Shown here one piece after another: positions 41,338-51,800 of a stretch of 58,971 nucleotides of DNA. The translations under genes and the position numbers were made by a program. Below the pieces are notes generated by a model that was not told where the DNA came from, made no database searches, and was given only the letters and a program-made list of their open reading frames with translations. Source of the stretch: Syntrophorhabdaceae bacterium (lineage in GTDB: Bacteria > Desulfobacterota > Syntrophorhabdia > Syntrophorhabdales > Syntrophorhabdaceae); NCBI GenBank assembly GCA_036504895.1, contig DASXUJ010000067.1, positions 1 through 58,971 on the forward strand, in the 5' to 3' direction. Positions within the stretch are counted from its first letter, which is position 1. Every line of letters begins with the position of its first letter.

Positions 41338-43749
41338 ATGGGTGAGTCGGGGACCCATCGGAATGGGAAGGATAAAAAGGCATACGACTTTCTCCGTACA
41401 GGACATCTCGCGGAGGCGGAGCACCTATGCAGGATGAGCCTCGCCGCCGATCCCGACAATGGGTCGGCCAGGCATATTCTCGCACTGGTCTTTGCAGCCG
41501 GGGCCGACTATGAGGCTGCCGAAGAGCAGACGGCCGGGGCAATACGTATCGATCCGGAGAACCCTCTCTACCATTGCACCATGGGGGACGTCTGTCGCAG
41601 CCTCGGGAGAAGCGCCGATGCCATGGACTTTTATGAGCGCGCGACAAGCTTCGACCCGGGGCTTGTGCCTGCCTGGATCAACCTCGGGATCACCTGTCAC
41701 GAGCTGGGCCTCTTCGAGAGGGCCCTTGGAAGCTTCGATCGTGCCGTCGGAATCGATCCCGGCTCCGGTATACCGTGGGCTTGCAGGGGAAATGTGCTAT
41801 TGGAGCTGGGGCGTTTCCGGGAAGGGACCTCCTCCTTTATCCGCGGCGCTATTCTTTCACCGGGATTAATGGAAGCTTACGGCTCCCTCTCAAGGGCGCT
41901 CATGGCGTCGGACGATATGAAAGAGGGGTTTGCCGGCTGCCTCGAAACTTTCGGGGCGGAATCGAATGGGATCGAGATATTATCGAATTTCGGGGCTGTC
42001 CTGCAGGAGGAGGGCCGCCTCGAAGAGGCAATAGAATGCTTTACCCGTATCGTAACGCAGGATCCGTCCCGCGCCGACGGGTTCAACAACCTCGGCCTTG
42101 CCCAAAAAAGAACCGGCCGCTACGAGGAAGCCTCCAAAAGCTTTGAACAAGCGATCGCGCTTAGACCCGATTTCGTGGAGGCTTATAATAATTTGGGCGT
42201 GGCCTGTTACGGGCGAGGCCTTTTCGAAGAGGCGAGAAGCCATTTCGAGACCACTGTGGGCCTGAGAGAGACCTACGCCACGGGATATACGAACCTTGGA
42301 ATGATTCTCGCCGAAGAAGGCCGTACCGAAGCAGCACGGGCCTGCTACGAAAAGGCGGATGCCATCGCGCCCGATCCGGGACTGAAAGTAGCGCTCGCGA
42401 CTCTCGTCCCCGTCATATGCCGCTCTCTTGAAGAGATCGATGCGACCCCTGTCCGTCTCAGGGAGAACCTTGCGGCCCTTCTGGATAGGGGCGTCGCAAT
42501 CGAAGACCCCATACGTCAGATAGGAAGGGCAAATTTCTATCTCCCATACCAGGGCGGCGACCGATCGCTCCAGGAAAAGCTCGCGGAATTCTATGGACAT
42601 ATATGCCCCGGTCTTCGATATACTGCCTCTCATTGCAGAGAAGAGCGCCGGCGGCCCGTGGGGAAAAAGATAAAGATCGCCATCGTTTCCCGCCATCTGA
42701 AAGAGCATACCATCGGTAATTATATGAAGGGCATCATTGCCCATCTCGACAGGAGCGCCTTCGAGATCCATACCGTCCTCTTCCCCAATCCCCGTGACGA
42801 GACGATCGAATTCATCGAAGCCCACTCCGATCGCACGACAGTTGCCCCCGAATCACTGCGTGAGCTGCGCCGGCTCATTGCGGAAATAGAGGCCGATATC
42901 CTCCTCTACCCCGACATAGGCATGGAGCCCTACACCTATTTCCTGGCCATGAGCAGGCTGGCGCCTGTCCAGTGCGTGTTCTACGGGCACCCCATCACTA
43001 CCGGCATAGGCTCTGTCGATTACTTTATCTCTCACGAAGACTGTGAGACCCCGGATAGCGCGGCCCATTATACGGAGAGACTCGTCGCCCTTCCGGCCCG
43101 CGTCGCCTACACCTATTATTATAAACCCCGAATAAAGGGTCCCCCTGCAAAAAAGGCAGATTTCTCCCTGCCCGACTCCGCCCACCTCTACCTCTGTTCT
43201 CAATCGCTCTTCAAAGTGCACCCCTATTTTGACGGGATTCTTGCCGCCGTCCTGTCCCGTGACCCGGAGGCCCTTATCCTCTTCTTTCATGGAAAACATG
43301 CAAGCTGGGCAGACCTGCTCAAGGCGCGCCTCGAAAAGACCCTGCGGATTATGTCGGAGCGCGTGAGGTTCCTGCCGAGATATGAGTACGACGACTACCT
43401 GAGACTCGTGGCCCTCGCGGACGCAGCCCTCGACACCACCCATTTCAACGGCGGCGCCACCACCTTCGATGCCTTCGCCGTGGGCACGCCGGTCGTCACC
43501 CTCCCCGGAGAATATATGCGCGGCCGCCAGACTTATGCGCTCTATAAGCGGATGGGCCTCCTGGAATGCGTGGCCGGGACTCCCGACGAGTACGCGGACA
43601 TTGCCCTGCGCCTCGGTAAGGATCCTCTTTTCCGGGGGGAGATTAAGGAAAAAATTCTCGCCCGCAACAATCTCATATTCGAAGACGAGAATATGGTAAG
43701 AGAGCTTGAAGTGCTTTTTAAGGGCATGTTCGCGAAGAGAGGCATTTAA
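41338..43749 (+). CDS. TPR O-GlcNAc-transferase-like (SPINDLY/GT41) protein
   Basis: An 803-residue cytosolic glycosyltransferase-like protein. About ten TPR units occupy residues 15-370 (for example AYNNLGVACYGRGLFEEARS and GFNNLGLAQKRTGRYEEASK). The C-terminal half is a GT41 two-lobed catalytic region with VSRHLKEHTIGNYMKGI, DILLYPDIGMEP, CVFYGHPITTGIGSVDYF, FLPRYEYDDYLRL and HFNGGATTFDAFAVGTPVVT. This family adds GlcNAc, fucose or other sugars to Ser/Thr or links glycans. GGGAGA six bases before ATG 41338 supports this start; a frame extends 46 codons upstream. Confidence 0.9.
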   Translation: MGESGTHRNGKDKKAYDFLRTGHLAEAEHLCRMSLAADPDNGSARHILALVFAAGADYEAAEEQTAGAIRIDPENPLYHCTMGDVCRSLGRSADAMDFYERATSFDPGLVPAWINLGITCHELGLFERALGSFDRAVGIDPGSGIPWACRGNVLLELGRFREGTSSFIRGAILSPGLMEAYGSLSRALMASDDMKEGFAGCLETFGAESNGIEILSNFGAVLQEEGRLEEAIECFTRIVTQDPSRADGFNNLGLAQKRTGRYEEASKSFEQAIALRPDFVEAYNNLGVACYGRGLFEEARSHFETTVGLRETYATGYTNLGMILAEEGRTEAARACYEKADAIAPDPGLKVALATLVPVICRSLEEIDATPVRLRENLAALLDRGVAIEDPIRQIGRANFYLPYQGGDRSLQEKLAEFYGHICPGLRYTASHCREERRRPVGKKIKIAIVSRHLKEHTIGNYMKGIIAHLDRSAFEIHTVLFPNPRDETIEFIEAHSDRTTVAPESLRELRRLIAEIEADILLYPDIGMEPYTYFLAMSRLAPVQCVFYGHPITTGIGSVDYFISHEDCETPDSAAHYTERLVALPARVAYTYYYKPRIKGPPAKKADFSLPDSAHLYLCSQSLFKVHPYFDGILAAVLSRDPEALILFFHGKHASWADLLKARLEKTLRIMSERVRFLPRYEYDDYLRLVALADAALDTTHFNGGATTFDAFAVGTPVVTLPGEYMRGRQTYALYKRMGLLECVAGTPDEYADIALRLGKDPLFRGEIKEKILARNNLIFEDENMVRELEVLFKGMFAKRGI

Positions 43750-43795
43750 GCCCTTTGGATCTTGTTTTTCTGAACGTCCCGCCCCGGCTTTTTGA

Positions 43796-43824
43796 TTGCA
43801 TTCAAACCCGATAAGCGCTATATA
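43796..43824 (+). promoter_or_regulatory. promoter of the methyltransferase gene, predicting a leaderless GTG start
   Basis: TTGCAT, 17 bases, TATATA ending six bases before GTG 43831. No SD precedes that codon or the alternative TTG at 43792. Confidence 0.45.
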
Positions 43825-43830
43825 ACGAGA

Positions 43831-44583
43831 GTGAGCCTTATCACTCAGAGTTATTCCGACCTGCCGGTCCATAAACTGATCGGCAGCCTGATAAGAAAAT
43901 ATTCCATAAACAAGGTGGACATACGCGATCTGGCCCTGGGCCTGGTCGATATGAGTGCGGTGCGGACTATACTCGATCTCGGCTCGGGGTATGGGTGGTT
44001 CGAACAGGCCCTTCACGGCCCTTTCAATCGTGTTATCGGAATCGATTGCCTCGAAGAGAACCGCGATGAATTCCTGAAGACCGCCGGGAAAATCACGAAG
44101 GAGGCAGTCTTCAGGAAAGTCCTGCTCCCGGCGCCCATCGATGGGCCCTCCGATTATTTCGATCTCGTGGTGGCTGCCTATTCCCTCTATTTCTTTCCCG
44201 GCATAATTGATGAGGTTGCGCGGGTGCTCCGTCCGGACGGGGTCTTTCTGATTATCACCCACAGCGAGGCCATGCTCCGGGAGGGGGAACGGTTCTTCTC
44301 CTTTTCCAATCTCAAAAAAGTGATCCAGGGTTTTTCCGCCGAGAACGGGGAAGAGATCCTCAGACCCCGCTTCACCCGCATTGCCTTCGCCGACTATGAA
44401 AATTCACTCGTCTTCGACCGGCGGGATAAGGAAGAACTCGCGCGCTACATCGATTTCAAGAGGTCCTTTATCTCCCGAGACGTGGCGCCCGGGGAAGCAA
44501 GGGATACCATACTCGCTGCCCTCGAGCGTGAAGGCAGGCTTGCTTTCAATAAAAACGACCGCATCTTTGTGGTGCGGAAATGA
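43831..44583 (+). CDS. class I SAM-dependent methyltransferase
   Basis: A 250-residue Rossmann methyltransferase. Motif I is TILDLGSGYGWFEQAL, motif II region VIGIDCLEEN, motif IV FDLVVAAYSLYFF, and RVLRPDGVFLIIT is the typical post-motif. Substrate unknown. The start is uncertain: GTG 43831 fits the promoter; TTG 43792 would add 13 residues and overlap the promoter. It follows the GT41-like gene by about 80 bases and overlaps the Nudix gene by ATGA, which suggests a shared task, perhaps glycan or nucleotide modification. Confidence 0.85.
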   Translation: MSLITQSYSDLPVHKLIGSLIRKYSINKVDIRDLALGLVDMSAVRTILDLGSGYGWFEQALHGPFNRVIGIDCLEENRDEFLKTAGKITKEAVFRKVLLPAPIDGPSDYFDLVVAAYSLYFFPGIIDEVARVLRPDGVFLIITHSEAMLREGERFFSFSNLKKVIQGFSAENGEEILRPRFTRIAFADYENSLVFDRRDKEELARYIDFKRSFISRDVAPGEARDTILAALEREGRLAFNKNDRIFVVRK

Positions 44584-45587
44584 AGGCGAGAATATTCTGC
44601 AGTTTTTGCCGCACAACCCTCGATACGGAAGTCCAGGAGGGTAAAGCGAGGCAGATCTGCCCGAACTGCGGACAGGTTTATTATGAGAACCCGCTGCCCG
44701 TTGCCTCTATAATCCTCGCAAACCGGGAGCGGGAGATCGTTCTCGTAAAAAGGGCGCGTGACCCCTTCAAAAATATGTGGTGCTGCCCCATCGGTTTTGC
44801 CGAGACAGGGGAGAGCATCGAAGACGCGGCCTTGAGGGAACTCAGGGAGGAGACAGGCATAGAGGGACGGATCGTCCAGCTCATCGACGTAAGCTCCCAT
44901 ACGAATGACTTTTATGGCGACCTGCTCATCGTGAGCTTCGAAGCGGAGAAGACAGGGGGCGCGGAGATCGCGGGAGACGATGCGCTCGAATGCCGGTACT
45001 TCCCCATAAGGAGCCTGCCGAAGCTCGCATTCGATTCTCAGACCGCGGCGCTCCGTAAATTCGTCGATCTGAAAAAAGACCTGTGGAACATGCACGATTC
45101 TTTCGAGACCTTCGTGGAGGAGACGGTGAAGGACCGCGCCGTCCCTGCCGGGAGGCTCCTCTCGGACGACCTGGCCCGGGCCGTCCAGGCGAATTCGGCC
45201 CGGATCATAGAGCTGTGGATCGACGACGTGAGCACGAACCCTTCGACCGGCTCCTTCCATAAACTCGACAGGGCAGAGCTGGGCCGGAGGGCAGGCTTCA
45301 TCTTTACCCAGTTCGAAGCATGGCTCATGGGGAAGAAGGAGGACGAGGGACTGAAAGGGTTTTACTCGGACCTCGGTATCCTGAGACATGAGAAAAGAAT
45401 ACCCATGATAGAGCTTATCAGCTCCCTTGCCATCCTCAAAAAACATGCCTGGATGTTCATGTATGCCTCAGGCGTATGGGACAAGGCGGTTGACATATAC
45501 CGCATGTGCGAGCTGGGAGAGCGCCTCGTCTACTTCTTTGACAAGGCCACCCATTACGCAGTCATGGGATACGATCGTAAGAAATAA
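44580..45587 (+). CDS. zinc-ribbon Nudix hydrolase fused to an RsbRD-like helical domain
   Basis: A 335-residue three-part protein. The N-terminus is a zinc ribbon (C7-x2-C10, C27-x2-C30) as in NudC-like and Nudix proteins. The Nudix fold follows with a complete box G-x5-E-x7-R-E-x2-E-E-x-G at 72-94. Residues about 165-335 form an all-helical domain with ANSARIIELWIDDVSTNPSTGSF and LGRRAGFIFTQFEAWL, resembling the N-terminal RsbRD domain of stressosome and kinase sensors. Nudix enzymes hydrolyse nucleoside diphosphates linked to other groups; the extra domain suggests regulation. Translation is coupled to the methyltransferase. Confidence 0.8.
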   Translation: MKARIFCSFCRTTLDTEVQEGKARQICPNCGQVYYENPLPVASIILANREREIVLVKRARDPFKNMWCCPIGFAETGESIEDAALRELREETGIEGRIVQLIDVSSHTNDFYGDLLIVSFEAEKTGGAEIAGDDALECRYFPIRSLPKLAFDSQTAALRKFVDLKKDLWNMHDSFETFVEETVKDRAVPAGRLLSDDLARAVQANSARIIELWIDDVSTNPSTGSFHKLDRAELGRRAGFIFTQFEAWLMGKKEDEGLKGFYSDLGILRHEKRIPMIELISSLAILKKHAWMFMYASGVWDKAVDIYRMCELGERLVYFFDKATHYAVMGYDRKK

Positions 45588-45601
45588 GTATAGGGTGAAT
45601 A

Positions 45602-46981
45602 ATGGATGAACAAGATCTGAAGACAACGCAAAAGTCGGTCCTCATCGTGGCCACCGTCTCCTCCTTTCTCACGCCCCTTTCCCTCGCCACGGTCAATGTC
45701 GCCCTTCCCCGCATAGGGAGGGCCTTTTCAGCCGATGCCATAACGTTAAACTGGGTAGCCACCATTTATCTCCTTACAGCAGCCATGTTCCTCGTGCCCT
45801 TTGGAAAAATCTCCGACATATATGGAAGAAGGAAAATATTCATTTACGGCATGTGGGTCTTCACCGTCTCGTCACTCTGCCTCGGCCTCGCGCCCTCCGT
45901 CGGAAGCCTTCTCGCGTTCAGGGCCCTTCAGGGGATCGGCTCCTCCATGGTCTTCGGCACGGGCGTGGCCATGCTTACCTCCGTCTATCCGCCTGGAGAG
46001 AGGGGGCATGCCCTGGGGATCAACATCGCCGCCGTCTATCTCGGTCTCTCGTGCGGTCCCTTTGTGGGGGGTCTTCTCACCCAGCACCTGGGATGGAGAA
46101 GTGTCTTCCTTTTTAACGTGCCCCTCGGCTTCTTCGTGATCTTTCTGAGCATCAAAAAATTGAAGCAGGAATGGGCGGAGGCACGGGGGGAATCCCTCGA
46201 TATCGCCGGCTCCCTCATCTATGCCCTCACTCTTCTCCTCCTCATGTATGGGTTCTCGCGCCTGCCGTCAGTGACAGGCCTTCTCTTCGTATTATCGGGA
46301 ATGGCAGCCATAGGGGCCTTTATATGGTGGGAATTGAGGACAAAGACGCCTATCCTCGAGATCAGCCTCTTTGTTACCAATAAGGTCTTCACCCTTTCCA
46401 ACGTAGCCGCTCTCATCAATTACAGCGCGACTTTTGCGGTAGGTTTTCTTTTGAGTCTCTACCTTCAGTACATAAAAGGGCTCACCCCGCAGAGCGCGGG
46501 TTTAGTCCTCGTATCTCAACCAATTGTTCAGGCCGCCTTTTCGCCCCTTGCAGGGAAACTCTCAGACAGGATAGAGCCGAGGCTGGTCGCCTCTGCGGGA
46601 ATGGCCCTTACCACCGTGGGACTTATCCTTCTTGCCCTGCTCACGGCCGCCACTCCCCTGCCCTACATTATTGCAAGTCTTGCGGTCCTGGGCTTCGGCT
46701 TTGCCCTCTTCTCCTCTCCCAATTCAAATGCGATCATGTCATCCGTAGAGAACAGGTTCTACGGCATCGCGTCGTCCACCCTTGCCACCACGCGGCTCAT
46801 AGGCCAGATGCTCAGCATGGGTATCGCCATGGTGGTCTTCGCGCTTTTTATCGGTAAAGTAGCGATTACCCCACCCTATTATGGCCTGCTGGTCAAGAGC
46901 ACGAAGATTATCTTCACTATTTTCGCGATACTTTGCGTGGGTGGAACCTTCGCATCATTGACGAGAGGCAACCTCCGCTGA
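45602..46981 (+). CDS. MFS drug/H+ antiporter-type transporter
   Basis: A 459-residue inner-membrane transporter with 12 to 14 hydrophobic helices. Motif A region FGKISDIYGRRKIFIYG between helices 2 and 3, motif C-like FRALQGIGSSMVFGTGVAM and GRSVF-like GWRSVFLFNVPLGFFV point to the DHA2 (EmrB/QacA) drug-export family. The N-terminal KTTQKSVLIVATVSSFLTPLSLATVNVALP matches its first helix. SD AGGGTG. It is 14 bases after the Nudix gene and probably in the same transcript. Confidence 0.9.
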   Translation: MDEQDLKTTQKSVLIVATVSSFLTPLSLATVNVALPRIGRAFSADAITLNWVATIYLLTAAMFLVPFGKISDIYGRRKIFIYGMWVFTVSSLCLGLAPSVGSLLAFRALQGIGSSMVFGTGVAMLTSVYPPGERGHALGINIAAVYLGLSCGPFVGGLLTQHLGWRSVFLFNVPLGFFVIFLSIKKLKQEWAEARGESLDIAGSLIYALTLLLLMYGFSRLPSVTGLLFVLSGMAAIGAFIWWELRTKTPILEISLFVTNKVFTLSNVAALINYSATFAVGFLLSLYLQYIKGLTPQSAGLVLVSQPIVQAAFSPLAGKLSDRIEPRLVASAGMALTTVGLILLALLTAATPLPYIIASLAVLGFGFALFSSPNSNAIMSSVENRFYGIASSTLATTRLIGQMLSMGIAMVVFALFIGKVAITPPYYGLLVKSTKIIFTIFAILCVGGTFASLTRGNLR

Positions 46982-47023
46982 ACCCTTCGCAACCCGGCCA
47001 TGGATGCCGGAGCGGCGCATGAT

Positions 47024-48847
47024 CTATCTGCCTTGCCCCGTGAGGTTCAGGAGAAGCGGTGTGGTGAGCCGTGCAGGGTCGTTCGAAGGTATCGTGAGGG
47101 ATGCCCTCCTCACCCCTTTTGCGCCGGGGCGAAAGGAGAGGCTAAGGACACACGGAACACCTCCCGTGCCCTGAGAGACAATGACGGGGCAGGTCCCGGA
47201 AAGGCTGAAATCTGAGGCATGGACGCCGTCTATCACCGGCACGCCGACAATAAGGTCGGACAGACCCGTATTCCTTACGGAAATATTCTTCGTGAGAGGC
47301 GTTCCACCGACGGGCGCGGCGCCGAACCTGAAGGCCCCGGGACTGACGCTCATTCTTGGGGGAAGGGCATTGCCCGAAAGAGGGACTGTAAGGCCCGCCT
47401 GTCTTTTCGGGTCATTCGATAAAATACGCATGGCAGCCGACTTTTTTCCATAAGAGATCGCCGTGAGACCCACATTCATGATGCACTCCCCTGCCGCCGG
47501 GACCCGGGCGCAGTCCGTATGGGAAAAATCAATGTAATCCCTTCCAAAGAGCGTGATCCCGTCGATCGAGAGCTCCCCTGTCCCAATATTACGCACCCTG
47601 AGGGACTTACGGCTCTCATTGCCTGCCTTTATGGGTCCGAAACTGAGGTTGGCGGGGGTAACAACCATGCGCGCGGGTAATTGAAAAGAGGCGCTTACGA
47701 CTTTGTCGCCCGTCAGCGTTACCGAGCAGACTGCGCCGTCCGTGGTGTCGCACCCGTTCCATCCATTAAAAACCACACGGGCCGAGCCCGCGGCTATTGC
47801 CGTTACAATCGAGCCCTCGGGATAACGGCCGGCTCCTCCCGCGGTCTTCCAGGCAGGACCGGACAAGGCCACCTTACCGCCCCCGGCCCCTTCTCCCACC
47901 TTATTTACCGTAAGGAGGTGCATGGGCTGAGTGGCGTACGCGATCGTATAGCTGCCGAAGGCCACGTTGTTCGTGAGCTCGGAATAGGCGATTCGAAAAA
48001 AACCGGCTTCCCCCCATTCCGCGCCCCAGCTGTTCTTCGCGATAAAACATTGCTCCCGGTCATCATAGCCTATTATCAATGGCGCGTGAAGACCCGCGAA
48101 GGCGCCGGTCGTATAGGAGTAAACTCCGGACACATAGGCAAAAAAGTCGTTGAATACCTTCATTGAAGTGACGACAGGCCCATACGCGATGAGAGCCGCT
48201 TTCAGCGCATCCACGGACGGCTCGGTGGAGACCACATAAGCCCAGCCGGTGATTTTCACGGTGCCGTCTCTCCAATCGGACTGGGCTGAGCTGCAGGCGC
48301 CGTCAGTGCCCGTGTAGGGATAGCATGTTTCGGGAGGCAGGCCGGTGGAAGCGAGGAAATCGGAGGTGCGGTCCATGTAGCCGCCGCTGCAGTTTCCTAC
48401 GAGGGGCCCGCCGCAGGAGACGAGGATCTGCTCCGCAAGATTAAGGTCGGTTCCCGGAGTTCCCCGGACTCTCAAATGGGCGGCCTCCAGGGCGGCCGTT
48501 GCTCCGAAGGCCCAGCAGGAGCCGCAGGCCCCCTGGTCTCTCGGGGGCGTGACGAAGTTGCCCCCCTCGTTTCTCCAGTCGAAGTGAGCGGGAAGGGACG
48601 CCGCCTCTGCGGCCCTCGCCCAGGCCGCTGAGGCTTCAGTCTGTTCCTCCGTGACTACAGGCGGCAACATGCCGAGACGGCTCCGTCTTTCTTCCTCCGC
48701 CATGCCCATAAGGGGTGTCTCCCCCGCGGTCCATGACGCGCGCTTCGCTCCGATGGCAGTCTTTATGTCGCCGACCTCATCCCCGTGCACGTTCTGGAGG
48801 AAGAGGAGGACCATCACCAACACGAAGATCAGGGAAAGGGGCTTCAT
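47024..48847 (-). CDS. secreted papain-like cysteine protease with anchor domains
   Basis: A 607-residue exported protease. A signal peptide (LSLIFVLVMVLLFLQNVHG) is followed by a short propeptide and a C1A papain domain with Cys111 in DQGACGSCWAFG, His254 in GLHAPLIIGYDD and Asn272 in AKNSWGAEWGEAGFF. After it come a divergent beta repeat (LLTVNKVGEGAGGGKV, FNGWNGCDTTDGAVC) and two HYDIN-like choice-of-anchor-D domains (LSFGPIKAGNESRKSLRVRN and FRFGAAPVGGTPLTKNISVRN). It follows the sensor kinase gene by 24 bases but has its own promoter. It may digest or bind extracellular protein. Confidence 0.9.
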   Translation of the reverse strand: MKPLSLIFVLVMVLLFLQNVHGDEVGDIKTAIGAKRASWTAGETPLMGMAEEERRSRLGMLPPVVTEEQTEASAAWARAAEAASLPAHFDWRNEGGNFVTPPRDQGACGSCWAFGATAALEAAHLRVRGTPGTDLNLAEQILVSCGGPLVGNCSGGYMDRTSDFLASTGLPPETCYPYTGTDGACSSAQSDWRDGTVKITGWAYVVSTEPSVDALKAALIAYGPVVTSMKVFNDFFAYVSGVYSYTTGAFAGLHAPLIIGYDDREQCFIAKNSWGAEWGEAGFFRIAYSELTNNVAFGSYTIAYATQPMHLLTVNKVGEGAGGGKVALSGPAWKTAGGAGRYPEGSIVTAIAAGSARVVFNGWNGCDTTDGAVCSVTLTGDKVVSASFQLPARMVVTPANLSFGPIKAGNESRKSLRVRNIGTGELSIDGITLFGRDYIDFSHTDCARVPAAGECIMNVGLTAISYGKKSAAMRILSNDPKRQAGLTVPLSGNALPPRMSVSPGAFRFGAAPVGGTPLTKNISVRNTGLSDLIVGVPVIDGVHASDFSLSGTCPVIVSQGTGGVPCVLSLSFRPGAKGVRRASLTIPSNDPARLTTPLLLNLTGQGR

Positions 48848-48853
48848 TTGGAA

Positions 48854-48882
48854 TTTATACTATAGAATCCCTCACCTGTCGA
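48854..48882 (-). promoter_or_regulatory. promoter of the protease gene, predicting a leaderless mRNA
   Basis: Minus strand TCGACA, 17 bases, TATAAA ending six bases before the ATG at 48847. It overlaps the last codons of the kinase gene. No SD before the ATG. Confidence 0.55.
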
Positions 48883-51800
48883 GCACCTCCCGCACCTTCC
48901 GCAGAAGCTCGAGGGGTGATACGGGTTTTGAGATGAAATCAAGCTCTTTCGCCTCAATCCCTTTGTCGAGGATCACGTCTCTCGTGTAGCCGCTGGTAAA
49001 GAGGACCTTTACGGACGGGTCTCTTCTGTTGATCTCGTTGTACGCCTGTCTGCCGTTTTTTCGCGGCATCACCGAGTCGAGTATGACGAGTGCGATATCC
49101 CTGCTCTTCGAGAATTGGTCTATCGCGTCCTCCCCGTCGATCGCTTCTATGACGGAATAGCCGCTTCCGGTGAGTACCGCATTGAGAAGAGAGCGCACGG
49201 TTTGATCGTCTTCCGCCACCAGGACCGTCTCAGTCCCGTGTTTTATCTCGGGAAGAGGGCCGGCCGCCTCTTTTGCCGGGCATTGGGAAAGGGGAAGATA
49301 GATGTGAAAGGCAGTGCCCACTTCCGGCTCGCTGTAGACGTAAATATAACCGTGGTGCTGCTTTACTATCCCGTAGACCGTGGACAGGCCGATCCCTGTG
49401 CCCCTCCCCACCGCCTTGGTGGTAAAGAAGGGATCGAATATCTTCTCTTTCATCGCCTCATCCATGCCGAGACCCGTATCGGTGACCGAAAGGAGGGCAT
49501 AGGCGCCCGGATTGTCGAAACCATGAATCCGGACGAACTCCTTATCCAGGGTCACCGGTTTCGTCTCGATGGAGAGGGTACCCCCTTCCGTCATTGCATC
49601 CCGGGCATTCGTGACCAGATTGAAGAGTATCTGGTCGATCTGGCTAGAATCGGCCATGACGATCATCTCCTCAGGGGAAAGCTTGAGCTTCACCTCGATA
49701 TCCTCCGTAAGAAGGCGGCCGAAGAGTTTTCCGGCGGTTCTTATGAGCTCGTTTATGTCGTGGGGCTCCAGGGCGAGGGGCTGTGTTCTGCTGAAGGCAA
49801 GGAGACCCCGGGTAAGGTTCGCCGCTTTCTGGGACGCGGTCATAATCCGGTCCACATACACCCTTAAGGGGTTTGAAGCTTCGGTGCGCATCTGGAGCAG
49901 ATTGGCGTAACCTATCAGCACCGTGAGGAGATTGTTGAAATCATGGGCAATCCCGCCTGCGAGGGTCCCGATAGCCTCCATTTTTTGGGATTGACGGAGC
50001 TGGGCCTCGAGAGACTTCTCCCTCGTGATATCGATCAGCGTTCCCGTAGCGGCAGGCTGCCCGTCGTAGACCATGGTGCCGCCCAGGACCTTCACGTTTA
50101 TGACCTTCCCATCCTTTTTCATGGTTCTGAATTCATATTCGATGAAATTCTGTTCACCGGAGAGCCTTTTCTTTATATTCTCCTCCACCAGATGCCTGTC
50201 TTCCGGTATCGCGTTGGCCACAGGGTTAAGGCGGCCCACTATCTCTTCACGCTCGTATCCGAAAATCTCGCAGAAGCCCCTGTTTACGAAACGGAATACC
50301 CCGTCCTGCACCACGTAGAAGCCCATGAGGGAGCTCTCCACCACGCTCCGGTATTTCTCCTCCGATTCCCTGAGCGCCTCCTCGGCGCGCTTGCGGTCGG
50401 TGATGTCGTGCATGACGAGGACCGCCCGGTCGATCTCTCCCGCTCCCATTATCGGTAAATAGGTGGCGTAGAAATCCCGCTCCCCCATTCCGGGGTAGGA
50501 TTGTTTCATTTCGATCTGGATTACATCACCTTTAAAGCATGCCTCGAGCAGGGTTTTTATGACCTTCTCGAAAAGCTCTTTTCCGATAATCTCTTCCACC
50601 CGACGGCCTATCACCTCTTCTCGGCTTATCATGCGGTATTTGAGATAGGACTGGTTGACGGCCCTGTAGCGATAGGACCTGTCGAGGACGATCATGATGT
50701 CCCGCGACCCTTCCATAGCTTTCTGATATTCCCTCAACTCCTCGTGGGCCCTCTTTTTCTCCGTTACATCCCGGAATATCCAGAGCCTTCCGAAGTGCTC
50801 CCCGTTCCTGCCGATTACGGGCGACGAATACCGGTCGACGGTGGTGCCGTCTTTGAGCTCCACCTCGTCGCGGCTCGTTTCGTCTTCATGGTCGGAGAGG
50901 TAACGGACCCGTTCCAGAAACTGCTCCGGGTCCTTTGTGAGGTCCGTAACCCATTCCAGAAAAGACGTATCTTCGTCGTCCGCGGTGATCGTCGCCGGGG
51001 CGCCTATTTTCTCGAGAAATAACCTGTTCTGAAGAATTCTTTTCCCCTTGTGGGTAACGAGGATTGCATCGGGCGATGCGTTGAGCTGTGCCTCGAGGAG
51101 GGCAGTCTTCTGAAGAAGCTCTCTCCCCTTTTCGTTTCTTTCCGTAATATCCTGGGCCGTTCCTTCATGGCGGACCACCCGCCCCTCCCCGTCACGTACC
51201 GCACGGGCATTGAACGATGCGAGAAAGGTACTCCCGTCTTTCCGGAAAAGCTCAACTTCGAATTGATTTACCTCCCCCTTTTCACTCAGCTCCTGCATGA
51301 AGGGCAGGCGCAATTCCGGATGGACGTAGGTATCTTCGATATGACGTACCGACGTCATCATCTCCTCGGGATTGTCATAGCCGTGCATATGGGCGAGGGC
51401 GGGGTTGGCCATGAGAAGGCGGCCCCCGGGGCTGGTCTGAAAAATGCCCTCTATGCTGCTTTCGAAGATATGGCGGTATTTCTCCTCCGATTCCCTGAGC
51501 GCCTCCTCTGCCCGCCTCCTCTTCTCTTCTTCGGCGATAATTCCCCCGGCGCGAAAACTATAATAGGAAAAAATAATGCTTCCCACCAGAAGGACCGCAA
51601 AAAGGAGGAGCAGCTTGTTGCGGAAGAGGACCATATCTTCCAATATCTCCTCTTCCGGGGTCCCCACCGCAATGGACCATCTGGCAGCCCCGACCGCGGC
51701 GGGCGCGTAGGCGACATGTTTCTTGAGGGCCGTCATGCGCTCCCCGTCCCGCTTGTGGAGATAATAGATGCCCGTACCCGTCTTTCCCGCCATCATTTCG

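Noticed and set aside
42853-44262. A 469-codon open frame on the minus strand across the GT41-like gene end and the methyltransferase
   Set aside because: It is antisense to two genes with clear family motifs, has no SD or family motif of its own, and reflects codon bias in a GC-rich genome.
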